18,265 nt of DNA from UBA73 sp964364885 (GCA_964364885.1 CAYIOA010000012.1:1-18265), one strand, 5' to 3'; shown: positions 1-6,410, counted from the stretch's first letter. The notes: generated by a model from the letters alone, not told the origin. Program-made: numbers and translations.

Positions 1-162
1 ATCTTTTAAAAATTCTTCAGGATTTTGCTCTTGTTTTATAACGACCTCTTTATCCCTGATTTCAAATATAATCTTCTCTCCTTTTTTTAAGCCCATATAT
101 TCACGAATATCTTTAGGGATTACAACTTGTCCTTTGTTTCCGATTTCTCGTTTTATTATCAT
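1..162 (-). CDS. AbrB/SpoVT-type swapped-hairpin DNA-binding protein (partial, N-terminal 54 residues)
   Basis: This reading frame is not interrupted and runs off the left edge. Its N-terminus (MIIKREIGNKGQVVIPKDIR) matches the AbrB/MazE/SpoVT DNA-binding domain: the G-Q-V-V-I-P-K-D-I-R core, then MGLKKGEKI and a hydrophobic strand ending EVVIKQ. Two such domains normally dimerise into one DNA-binding unit. In archaea these proteins are either stand-alone regulators or antitoxins paired with a toxin, and the partner, if any, would lie beyond the window's left edge. The start at 162 is supported by a TATA-like box at 184-191 centred about 25 bp upstream, which implies a leaderless transcript. 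The C-terminal part is not visible, so regulator and antitoxin cannot be told apart. Confidence 0.8.
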   Translation of the reverse strand, partial: MIIKREIGNKGQVVIPKDIREYMGLKKGEKIIFEIRDKEVVIKQEQNPEEFLKD

Positions 163-183
163 TGATTATTTAGTAGGAATTGG

Positions 184-191
184 TATTTAAA
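184..191 (-). promoter_or_regulatory. TATA box of the AbrB-type gene
   Basis: Read on the minus strand this is TTTAAATA, centred about 25.5 bp upstream of the ATG at 162. That is the usual archaeal TATA-to-start distance, so the mRNA is probably leaderless. Confidence 0.6.
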
Positions 192-211
192 CTTTTTCAT
201 ACCTAGAGGTT

Positions 212-225
212 GGAAATTTTATATA
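212..225 (+). promoter_or_regulatory. Candidate BRE/TATA promoter reading into a gene-less hairpin region
   Basis: The plus strand carries GGAAA followed directly by TTTTATATA, a good match to an archaeal BRE plus TATA element. Transcription would begin near 246-248, at the base of the first inner stem (245-268). No ORF follows on the plus strand before the S-layer gene, which is on the other strand, so a product would be non-coding. Seen: the motif. Inferred: that it is active. Confidence 0.4.
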
Positions 226-227
226 TG

Positions 228-278
228 TCAAGATGCATTGCAAAAACTCCATGCTAAAGCGTGGAGTTAGCATCTTGA
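228..278. repeat. Nested stem-loop 1
   Basis: The outer stem is a perfect 9-bp inverted repeat, TCAAGATGC (228-236) with GCATCTTGA (270-278). The inner stem is 10 bp, AACTCCATGC (245-254) with GCGTGGAGTT (259-268), closing a TAAA loop. In plus-strand RNA the single imperfect position is a U-G wobble; in minus-strand RNA it is an A-C mismatch, so the plus strand folds better. Between the stems there are 8 nt on one side and 1 nt on the other. The minus-strand loop, CTTTAG, resembles end hairpins of IS200/IS605-type elements, but no transposase or tnpB is present here. Confidence 0.6.
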
Positions 279-284
279 GCATCC

Positions 285-337
285 AAAAATCCAAACAAAC
301 TGCGGACTTTAATCCGCAGTAAAACACAAGGATTTTT
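285..337. repeat. Nested stem-loop 2
   Basis: The inner stem is a perfect 8-bp inverted repeat, ACTGCGGA (299-306) with TCCGCAGT (313-320), closing a CTTTAA loop. The outer stem is 8 bp, AAAAATCC (285-292) with GGATTTTT (330-337). The two-tier arrangement mirrors stem-loop 1 seven bases away, but the sequences differ. On the plus strand the 3' side ends in six T residues (333-338), which could act as a terminator for a transcript started near 246. Confidence 0.6.
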
Positions 338-350
338 TGATTTGACTAGA

Positions 351-398
351 GAGAAGAAAAGAAAAAATAAGAAGAAAAAAGAAAAAAATAAATTTTAT
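351..398 (-). terminator. U-rich terminator tract of the S-layer gene
   Basis: Starting 11 bases beyond the S-layer stop codon, the minus strand reads almost only T and C for about 45 bases, with runs of seven and six T residues. Archaeal RNA polymerase terminates at such oligo-T tracts without needing a hairpin. A strong terminator suits a gene expected to be very highly transcribed. Confidence 0.65.
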
Positions 399-408
399 TT
401 GTGTTTGT

Positions 409-3177
409 TTAAGCTGTTGTAGTTGGAACAGAAGGTGCTTCAACCAATGTTGCCTGCGTTGCAGTTGTACCTACAAACTTCTTACCTGCTGTTGTGTCAG
501 GCTTCTGTGTTGTCAGATACTTGGCTGCGTTTGTTGTGTCAGGTGCGTGATATCCTGCAACTAATGTTGCAATCTTTCCGCCTGTTCTTGAGAATGTTTC
601 TACCAAGAATTGACCTGCGCCAACGGTTGTCTTTGTTGTAAAATCAGCACCACATAATGGTGTTGAGCTTCCTAACAAGCTTGCAGCAACAGAGTTTACG
701 CAACTGCCTCCGATAACAATCAAGTTCTTTCCTGAGAAAGAAGCTGATTCTGTATCAGCAAATACTGGATTGCCAAGTTCTTTGACAGTTCCGCCGCTGG
801 TTGTTCCGCCTGAAATTGAGGCAGTATCCTCAGCTAAGTAGAGACTTGCAGAGACTTGAGAGTCAGGATAGCTTATTGTTGCGCTGTAAGCGTCGCTATC
901 AGACTGGTCTGTGGTTATGATTGAACCCCAGAAGTCCATGCTCTTATACTGTTTGTTATTTGTCTTTTGAGCTTGGATTTCATCAAATTCTCCGTCCTTA
1001 CCCCAGGTTGTTTCTACATCAGAAACACCAATTTTGGAAGCTGTTGTTCCTCCACCTTCCATCTTTACGATTATAGCTTCGTATCTCTTGCCTGAGCTAT
1101 CATCTTGCTCTTCAAAGAGAACTATTGCTGGTGATACAATCTTTGCTCCGTTAACGTCGTTAAGGTAAACCTTAGTAACGTTCACGCTATTATCTCCAGC
1201 GAGAGTTGCACCAGAACCAGCGTTAGTAAAGTTATATGTAAGTTGGCCTATGGCTACTGCAATACTAGATCCCTCTTGAGTGTTAAAGGACGTGTTCAAA
1301 ACAGCGGCTGTACTTCCTACTGTAAATGTCCAGTTCATTTCTATTTCACCTGCTGCAGGTGGTGTAACTGTAACTGAAGTATAACCGTCTCCATCTGGGA
1401 ACTTAAGAGTGGCTAATGTTCCATTCGCACCGTCCCATCCAGCTGCACCGCCGGTAGTTGTTCCGCTTCCCTTACTAAGAGTAATGTTCATCGGTGTATA
1501 GAAGAACATTCTTGCGCCTTTTGCAGTTTGGATTGTTGGATAAATAACTGCTGTATTTGCAGTTCCTCTGCTACCATCAGGATATCTTAAACGAACCCAT
1601 TCGTCACCAGCTACATTTCTGTTGTCGCTGTAATCAAGTGTATATGATTTTCCAGCAAGGTCAATTGTTCCTGTTCCGTCTGCAGTAATAATTCCTTTTT
1701 GGGTTTTATCTGTGAAGACGTTTAACAACTCAACTGTGCTAGATGTATATGAAGAAGTGTCGTTCTGAATTGATTTTACTCTCCAGAGAGCACCTTCATC
1801 TTGATTACCTGTAACAATATATGAATCCTTGATGGCTCGAGCTCTTTCAATTACGCTGATTGTGTCGTTTCCTGTGTTTCCGCTTGTTGCTAATTTTGCT
1901 CCAACTGACTTGTTGTAGTAAAATTCGATTGTTTTAGGAGTGCTCTTTGCATCATGAGTTGCAAACTTAACTGACATTATGTCAGAGCCAGATGGCGCTA
2001 CTACTATCTCTTCTCTATCTGTAGAATCTAAAGGTGTAGTTATTGTTGGAAAGTCTAGTTTCATAGAACCAAATACAGGGTCAATAAATGAGCCTTTTTC
2101 AACAAGAGCGTCGTTATCTGTGCTCTTTGCTGATATTTGAATAACTATCTTAGTGAAGTTACTTCCTGGCAAGTTTGATTCTCCTTTGTCGCCAAATCGA
2201 ACATTTGTTCCATCTAAAGTTGTTTCATCAGTTCCTACTTTGACTGCTGCATTATCAGCGAACTTTATTTTATCAGCTCCGACAGTTACTCTTGCAGACA
2301 ACTTTTGATTAGTTTCATCTGCATTAGAAACAGAGACTTCTAAGCCGTTTATCTTCTTTGAAGCATTCTCATTGACTTGTTTTTCATCACTTTTCCCATC
2401 TGCGTCTGTAACTCTTACAGTCGCGCCAGAATCAGAAGCTGAAACTAATTCAACAGTATAAGTTTTACCGTTGATTGTAACTTCTCCTGAAGGCTTGTCT
2501 ATATTATCAAGAGCTATCTTTTCAGCTGACTTTAACAAGATAAGGTTAGTGTTATCAGTTGCTGCGCCTACTACTAGCTTTTGTCCGAATAGATTAAGCT
2601 CCGCGCCTTCAGAGTCAGCGTGACTAAGGTTAATTGCCTTGTTAAAGGTGACTGTCAAGTTATAGATGTGATTAGCATTTGTTGTTCCCAAAGCGAGATT
2701 TATTATTGGATCATCGCTTGATGTTGGCTGCTGTGAATACTTCAGTCTTGGATGATTGTTTAAAGTTACTGTTTGCTCATAAGTAGAAGTAACATCTCCT
2801 TCAAATGTACCATCTTTTAAGACAATTGGAAGATTACTATCTGTTACAACTGACTTGACTTTGTTCAAAGAGTCGTTTATGTATATTTTACTAGACCCAG
2901 TGAAAAGAGCAAAGGCTTCACCTCCGCTTACTGTTCCGGTGGTTGTTGTTCCGCCTGTTGCAGTCTGCCTTGAGAGCTCTGCTTGTAGATTGCTAACTAT
3001 GTCTGTTACAGCAACTAAGTCTGTTGGAGCTGCTGTTGAGCCCCATATGACTGCAACATCTGCATTACCGCCCTGCACGAATGGCATTGGGTAATTTGCT
3101 GCTGCTGCCAAAGCAACTGTAGAACTTAACATAGCTGTGCTAGCTAACAAGCTTGCAATTTTTTTAAATTTAAACAT
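409..3177 (-). CDS. Archaeal S-layer protein
   Basis: This 922-residue exported protein probably forms the surface lattice. Residues 1-26 are a Sec signal peptide (KFKK, then a hydrophobic run ending ALAAAA). Residues 31-70 match the N-terminal motif of archaeal S-layer proteins: FVQGGNADVAVIWGS, then AAPTDLVAVTDI. Near the C-terminus is the matching conserved block: KNLIVIGGSCVNSVAASLL, a second cysteine (PLCGADF), and GKIATLVAGYHAPDT. The middle is Thr/Ser/Gly/Asp-rich beta-type sequence with about fifteen N-X-S/T sites. There is no C-terminal membrane segment, so attachment to the cell is unexplained. An AAAGGAGGTT ribosome-binding site lies 8 bases before the ATG, and a long leader precedes it. 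The family assignment is firm; the attachment mode is unknown. Confidence 0.88.
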   Translation of the reverse strand: MFKFKKIASLLASTAMLSSTVALAAAANYPMPFVQGGNADVAVIWGSTAAPTDLVAVTDIVSNLQAELSRQTATGGTTTTGTVSGGEAFALFTGSSKIYINDSLNKVKSVVTDSNLPIVLKDGTFEGDVTSTYEQTVTLNNHPRLKYSQQPTSSDDPIINLALGTTNANHIYNLTVTFNKAINLSHADSEGAELNLFGQKLVVGAATDNTNLILLKSAEKIALDNIDKPSGEVTINGKTYTVELVSASDSGATVRVTDADGKSDEKQVNENASKKINGLEVSVSNADETNQKLSARVTVGADKIKFADNAAVKVGTDETTLDGTNVRFGDKGESNLPGSNFTKIVIQISAKSTDNDALVEKGSFIDPVFGSMKLDFPTITTPLDSTDREEIVVAPSGSDIMSVKFATHDAKSTPKTIEFYYNKSVGAKLATSGNTGNDTISVIERARAIKDSYIVTGNQDEGALWRVKSIQNDTSSYTSSTVELLNVFTDKTQKGIITADGTGTIDLAGKSYTLDYSDNRNVAGDEWVRLRYPDGSRGTANTAVIYPTIQTAKGARMFFYTPMNITLSKGSGTTTGGAAGWDGANGTLATLKFPDGDGYTSVTVTPPAAGEIEMNWTFTVGSTAAVLNTSFNTQEGSSIAVAIGQLTYNFTNAGSGATLAGDNSVNVTKVYLNDVNGAKIVSPAIVLFEEQDDSSGKRYEAIIVKMEGGGTTASKIGVSDVETTWGKDGEFDEIQAQKTNNKQYKSMDFWGSIITTDQSDSDAYSATISYPDSQVSASLYLAEDTASISGGTTSGGTVKELGNPVFADTESASFSGKNLIVIGGSCVNSVAASLLGSSTPLCGADFTTKTTVGAGQFLVETFSRTGGKIATLVAGYHAPDTTNAAKYLTTQKPDTTAGKKFVGTTATQATLVEAPSVPTTTA

Positions 3178-3185
3178 CTTTTTTT

Positions 3186-3195
3186 AACCTCCTTT
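3186..3195 (-). promoter_or_regulatory. Strong Shine-Dalgarno site of the S-layer gene
   Basis: The minus strand reads AAAGGAGGTT, ending 8 bases before the ATG at 3177. It is the strongest ribosome-binding site in the window and stands out because most operon-leading genes here appear leaderless. Confidence 0.8.
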
Positions 3196-3208
3196 CAACT
3201 TGTCTTAT

Positions 3209-3287
3209 TAGCGACCTTTCGGTCCCTCTTGGAGGGGGCTACATTTAAATTGGTAGCCTGCTGATTGTACTCTAGAGCAACGCTCTA
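3209..3287 (-). promoter_or_regulatory. Structured S-layer mRNA leader with competing stems
   Basis: The minus-strand RNA can form several stems. (A) TAGAGC with GCTCTA and a 3-nt loop (3273-3287). (B) GGCTAC (3258-3253) with GTAGCC (3242-3237) across a 10-nt loop. (C) CCCTC with GAGGG and a CAA loop (3224-3236). (D) GACC-GAAA-GGTC with a GNRA tetraloop (3213-3224), sharing one base with C. (E) TAGC (3241-3238) with GCTA (3212-3209), enclosing C and D as a three-way junction. Stems B and E use the same bases (3238-3241), so they exclude each other. The ribosome-binding site begins 13 bases after E. No known riboswitch class was recognised. Confidence 0.45.
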
Positions 3288-3323
3288 TTGTAAATACTTG
3301 ATTAGTGGTTTAATGGAAATCTG

Positions 3324-3331
3324 TTTAAAAA
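3324..3331 (-). promoter_or_regulatory. Candidate S-layer promoter, proximal TATA box
   Basis: The minus strand reads GAAAGC then TTTTTAAA, a plausible BRE plus TATA. It would start transcription near 3302 and give a leader of about 125 nt containing all the stems described. It is one of three candidates, and the sequence alone does not choose between them. Confidence 0.4.
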
Positions 3332-3383
3332 GCTTTCTATGATTTCCGGCATAATCGAGGTAAATGTCATGGAAACTGCCTGA

Positions 3384-3395
3384 TTTATATATAAA
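3384..3395. promoter_or_regulatory. Palindromic TATA box, middle candidate
   Basis: The 12-bp sequence TTTATATATAAA is self-complementary and could recruit TBP in either direction: leftward for the S-layer gene (start near 3363) or rightward toward the regulator at 3552. Confidence 0.4.
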
Positions 3396-3409
3396 GCTTG
3401 TGTTGTTAC

Positions 3410-3421
3410 TTTTATATAAAA
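3410..3421. promoter_or_regulatory. TATA box, distal candidate
   Basis: TTTTATATAAAA is another near-palindromic TATA element. On the minus strand it would start transcription near 3390, giving a leader of about 210 nt. Several TATA boxes in a row would suit a highly expressed S-layer gene. Confidence 0.35.
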
Positions 3422-3443
3422 CAGTGTTTATTTTTTCTGTTGT

Positions 3444-3477
3444 TTTTCCAGTAGTTTAGAGAATAATTTCTGGAAAA
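3444..3477. promoter_or_regulatory. Inverted repeat with 18-bp spacer, possible operator
   Basis: TTTTCCAG (3444-3451) and CTGGAAAA (3470-3477) are perfect 8-bp inverted repeats between the S-layer and regulator genes. Half-site centres are 26 bp apart. This could bind a regulator dimer on DNA, but in AT-rich DNA a chance repeat is possible. Confidence 0.3.
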
Positions 3478-3490
3478 TATCTGGTGGATG

Positions 3491-3517
3491 GAAACATATA
3501 AATACTTAATATGTTTC
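3491..3517. promoter_or_regulatory. Perfect 9-9-9 inverted repeat, probable operator of the winged-helix regulator
   Basis: GAAACATAT (3491-3499) and ATATGTTTC (3509-3517) are exact inverted repeats around a 9-bp spacer. The site includes a TATA-like element (ATATAAATA, 3497-3505) and abuts a second one at 3518-3525. A protein bound here would block access of TBP/TFB, so autorepression by the adjacent regulator is the simplest reading. Seen: the repeat. Inferred: its binder. Confidence 0.55.
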
Positions 3518-3525
3518 TTATATAT
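3518..3525 (+). promoter_or_regulatory. TATA box of the winged-helix regulator
   Basis: TTATATAT is centred about 30 bp upstream of the ATG at 3552 and would give a start at or a few bases before it. The alternative ATATAAATA at 3497-3505 would give a leader of about 24 nt. Both lie in or beside the inverted repeat. Confidence 0.45.
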
Positions 3526-3551
3526 CTAAATAACTATACCACATATTCAAA

Positions 3552-3911
3552 ATGGCAGAAAAAAGCAAGGTAAGAGAGATACTACTTGTCGACGAGGGAG
3601 GGACTTTTAGCACTTTCTTCAAGAGATTTTCCAGCAGTAAAGAAGAATATGACTTTGAAAGCTTGTCTTTGTTAAGGAAACTTTTGAGCAATGAGAAAGC
3701 AAGAGTGTTAAATGTGATTAAAACCAAGAATCCGCGCTCTATTTATGAATTGGCAAGAATACTTAAGAGAGATTTTAAGTCTGTTAGGGAAGATATAAAG
3801 CTGTTAGAGAAGTTCGGTTTTATTGATATGCTTGCTGAGAACACTGGAAAAAGGGAGAGATTGAAACCTGTGCTTAATGTTAATTCAGTTCATATTCATG
3901 TAAAGATTTAG
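3552..3911 (+). CDS. Winged-helix transcriptional regulator (HVO_A0114-like)
   Basis: This 119-residue protein is predicted to bind DNA. Residues 36-119 follow the pattern of small archaeal winged-helix regulators of the HVO_A0114 type: a helix (LLRKLLSNEKARVLNVI), then the helix-turn-helix at about 62-90 (SIYELARILKRDFKSVREDI, followed by LLEKFGFI), then a basic wing and a C-terminal strand (RLKPVLNVNSVHIHVKI). Residues 1-35 precede the domain and their role is not clear. The gene is divergent from the S-layer gene, and a perfect inverted repeat covers its promoter, which suggests autoregulation and possibly control of S-layer transcription. Its stop overlaps the stop of the convergent pilin-like gene by 4 bases. 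Confidence 0.75.
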   Translation: MAEKSKVREILLVDEGGTFSTFFKRFSSSKEEYDFESLSLLRKLLSNEKARVLNVIKTKNPRSIYELARILKRDFKSVREDIKLLEKFGFIDMLAENTGKRERLKPVLNVNSVHIHVKI

Positions 3912-4387
3912 TCTAGTGAGAGTTCCAGAGAAATGAGTATTTTGTTTGGAAGTGACTTTTCTGCGCCACGAATTGTCGGGCCTAGTGGACCATTAAACGA
4001 AATTATCTCAGAAGAGCCATAATTTACAATTAGCTTATATCCGGTTATTTTGCTTTCTTTGCCTACTTGCCAGCTTTTTTCCATAATATCATCTAATGTT
4101 CTTTTTAATACGCCGCACGAATTTTCATTATTGAAACATAGAGTGTTTGTGCGACATTTTTCAATAAGTTCGTCTAATTCTAGATATGAATAACCGTTTG
4201 TTGTGCATTCCGTGGTATATTCGATAAGTGTGTCTAAAAATTGCGAGGCATCTGCGCTTTCAACTTTATCACTTGAGTTGCTCTGCCTTAAGAACAAGCT
4301 GATTAATATAAACAAAGCTATTGAAACAACTAGGATAATAAGAACAAATCCTACTATTTCCTCCTGCGCTTTTTTTCTATTTTTCAT
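3908..4387 (-). CDS. Type IV pilin-like protein, fourth of a four-gene set
   Basis: This is the last gene of the operon. Starting at the ATG at 4387, the protein begins MKNRKKAQEEIVGFVLIILV. The basic stretch followed by K-K-A|Q and a hydrophobic helix of about 20 residues is the archaeal class III (prepilin) signal layout, with cleavage expected between A and Q. About 125 residues of outside domain follow, with four cysteines (ECTT, KCRTN, LCFNN, SCGV). An upstream in-frame ATG (4405) would add MPLATT before the basic stretch and is less likely. The start overlaps the previous gene by 11 bases, suggesting translational coupling. Its exact role is unknown; a minor pilin or pseudopilin is inferred. 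Confidence 0.65.
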   Translation of the reverse strand: MKNRKKAQEEIVGFVLIILVVSIALFILISLFLRQSNSSDKVESADASQFLDTLIEYTTECTTNGYSYLELDELIEKCRTNTLCFNNENSCGVLKRTLDDIMEKSWQVGKESKITGYKLIVNYGSSEIISFNGPLGPTIRGAEKSLPNKILISLELSLD

Positions 4388-4904
4388 TGTTGTAGCCAGA
4401 GGCATATATTCTGCCTATCTCGTATTTAAATGAATTTTTCTCTGAAGACCAACTGGCAAGTGTAACAAATGCTCCTGGAGCCAAGCCGTAATCTTCTGTT
4501 TTTTTAATTATGGTTATTTGATTGCAGTTTGGATAATTGGAGCGGGTGCATTCACCGCCAGTTGCTGGAGGATAAACTCTCTCTATTAGTAAATAATCTA
4601 AATTAAACAAGTTTTGGTATGAATCCATGGATTTTGCCATTATTACCTTATCAAGGTCTATGCAGGAGGAGCAGTCGCTGCTTGAAGTGAATGTGAATTC
4701 CGGAGTTCCGGAGATTTTTCTTATTATTTCTAATGCCTCTTTGTCTTTTAGTTCTTGGGTGTTTCCTTTAAGATCTGAAAGCCATATTGACAGGAAAACT
4801 AGTGCGACTAAGGAGAAGAATATCATAAGTGCGACTAAAACAAAAGCCATCTGCTGGATTTTTAGCTGGGCTTTTTTAGAAAAGCCGGCATCGTAACTGG
4901 TCAT
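4377..4904 (-). CDS. Type IV pilin-like protein, third of the set
   Basis: The 175-residue protein has a prepilin-type N-terminus: SKKA|QLKIQQM then a hydrophobic helix (AFVLVALMIFFSLVALVFL, about residues 20-40). The remainder is an exposed domain with SSDCSSCIDLDK and a second cysteine pair (GECTRSNYPNC), possibly disulfide-bonded. The start at 4904 is the only ATG before the helix apart from one inside it, and it overlaps the upstream gene by 29 bases. Family membership beyond the signal layout was not recognised. It probably forms a complex with its three neighbours. Confidence 0.65.
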   Translation of the reverse strand: MTSYDAGFSKKAQLKIQQMAFVLVALMIFFSLVALVFLSIWLSDLKGNTQELKDKEALEIIRKISGTPEFTFTSSSDCSSCIDLDKVIMAKSMDSYQNLFNLDYLLIERVYPPATGGECTRSNYPNCNQITIIKKTEDYGLAPGAFVTLASWSSEKNSFKYEIGRIYASGYNNEK

Positions 4905-5883
4905 TTTTATTTTTTAGAGAGTCTGCTGAAGAGCCTAGTGCATTTAATTGTGTTTTTAATTCCAGAGAATTTTTTGCTGAAATAACTAGTTGTGTTTTAG
5001 CGATATACTCGGTGAGAGCTGAAGGCAGAATTGGAGAGGAGGAGCATCCTTTTGAAGTGAGATAGAGAGATTTTTCTTTGTTTAAAGAAGCAATTTCAGA
5101 AGCTCTTTTAGCCAGACGTTTTATCTGACATTCGTAAATTTCCTGCTCTGAGAATATTGAAGCGTATAACAAAGAGTATTTTTCCTCCTCTTTTCCGAAA
5201 GATTCAGCGTAATATACTGTTTTGCCATTTTTTGTTACACTTTTTGAGCCAAGCGAGACATCTATGCCACAGCCTGTTTCTCTAAAACAGACTTTTATAC
5301 TGTCTTGAGAGCATTCTGCTTCTGAATTTACACTTATTAGATTTTTTATTATGTTGTCTTGTGTTATTTCTTTGATATCTTCTTCTATTTCTTGAGGAGG
5401 AGAAACAAAACAATAGTTTTCTTTATCACTCCAGACAATAATCAAATCTGCTATTTTAAATGGAAAGCCGAACTGCTTGGATAAAGCATAAAATTCTTTT
5501 TTACCTTCTGTTGTTTTGGCAGAAAAAAGATATTTATTGTGCGTGCTGCTTTCTGCTCCAGGAGATATTTCCCATTCTTTTCCAATTGATGATTTTATTG
5601 ACGCGGAGATATACTGAGAGCCAAATTTTGAATTTTCATCGCATCTATTTGATATTCTTGTTTCCTGAGGAACTGTGATAACGACGCCCCTTGTTCCTTC
5701 GAGGTTTGTCTCCAGAGGGCTTAGCAAAACCTCTATTTCTTTTCCTCGCAGAGTATCCTGTTGTAATCTATACGTGCCTACTAATTTTGTTGTTGCATAA
5801 AGAGCCAAGAATAAAATAACTGCTCCGGCTATTATTGCGAAAAACCACGAGAAACTGAATTCGTATGCTTTTTTATTCATCAT
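4876..5883 (-). CDS. Large pilin-like membrane protein, second of the set
   Basis: At 335 residues this is the largest of the four. It begins MMNKKAYEFSFSWFFAIIAG; the K-K-A junction is followed by Y instead of Q, with a single hydrophobic helix at about residues 10-31. The rest (32-335) is predicted to lie outside the membrane and carries about eight cysteines, including ECSQDS, VCFRETGCGID, ECQIK and KGCSSS. The upstream gene stops 1 base before the ATG; two consecutive ATGs (5883, 5880) are possible. One large and three small pilin-like proteins recall the GspK with GspH/I/J minor pseudopilins of type II secretion; that analogy rests on size and order only, with no sequence similarity claimed. 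Confidence 0.6.
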   Translation of the reverse strand: MMNKKAYEFSFSWFFAIIAGAVILFLALYATTKLVGTYRLQQDTLRGKEIEVLLSPLETNLEGTRGVVITVPQETRISNRCDENSKFGSQYISASIKSSIGKEWEISPGAESSTHNKYLFSAKTTEGKKEFYALSKQFGFPFKIADLIIVWSDKENYCFVSPPQEIEEDIKEITQDNIIKNLISVNSEAECSQDSIKVCFRETGCGIDVSLGSKSVTKNGKTVYYAESFGKEEEKYSLLYASIFSEQEIYECQIKRLAKRASEIASLNKEKSLYLTSKGCSSSPILPSALTEYIAKTQLVISAKNSLELKTQLNALGSSADSLKNKNDQLRCRLF

Positions 5884-5884
5884 T

Positions 5885-6409
5885 TTATTTCTTTATAGCT
5901 ACCAGAGTGTCTGTTGCGCCTTTTTCAATTCTGACTCTGAGTTTTCCATTAGCTGGAAGACAAAAGAACTCTGATGTTTGAATGTGCTGTAATTTCTTTT
6001 TTGCTAATTTTCCATTACATGCGCTTTCCGGAGGCTCGAGAAAAATGTTTGAATCTGAATTAGAATAATAAGACTCGAATTTGGAATTTAACTCTTCTGA
6101 TTTAGAACCTGGGGCTGTTGGGCTTGTTAATAATCCAAAGCAGACATGAGTTATTTTTGCTGCAAAAAAACCTGATGAGGGAAGCGAACCTTCAAACGTA
6201 TCTTTGTAACTGCCTGAAGTCCAAGCGCGGTCTATTTCTTTCTGGAGGTCAGTTAGAAATAAGCCGACTTGAGTGCATTTATTTAGAGAGAGAAAGTGTG
6301 CTATTGCATAAAATGCTACTGACACAAATGCGATAATTAGTATTATGGAAAATATCATGCCGAATGACAGCCCGAATGTTGTTTGCGCTTTTTTTCCTCT
6401 TTTTATCAT
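5885..6409 (-). CDS. Type IV pilin-like protein, first of the set
   Basis: The 174-residue protein starts MIKRGKKAQTTFGLSFGMIF and continues with a hydrophobic helix to about residue 40. R-G-K-K-A|Q is a strong prepilin-peptidase site. The outside domain contains cysteines in NKCTQVG, HVCFGLL, ESACNGK and FFCLPANG, enough for two disulfides. The ATG lies 1 base after the rnp2 stop, with the junction TAAAATG; the same pattern recurs at the next junction. It may be the pilin-like founder of the set, but whether it forms filaments or a tip complex cannot be told from sequence. Confidence 0.65.
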   Translation of the reverse strand: MIKRGKKAQTTFGLSFGMIFSIILIIAFVSVAFYAIAHFLSLNKCTQVGLFLTDLQKEIDRAWTSGSYKDTFEGSLPSSGFFAAKITHVCFGLLTSPTAPGSKSEELNSKFESYYSNSDSNIFLEPPESACNGKLAKKKLQHIQTSEFFCLPANGKLRVRIEKGATDTLVAIKK

Positions 6410-6410
6410 T

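Noticed and set aside
228..337. Reading the stem-loops as a CRISPR array
   Set aside because: The two hairpins differ in sequence, so there is no direct repeat with spacers, and no cas gene is nearby.
409..3177. Plus-strand ORFs inside the S-layer gene (for example 423-641 and 2855-3094)
   Set aside because: Their translations have no family features, no promoters, and mirror the strongly supported S-layer frame; they are shadows.
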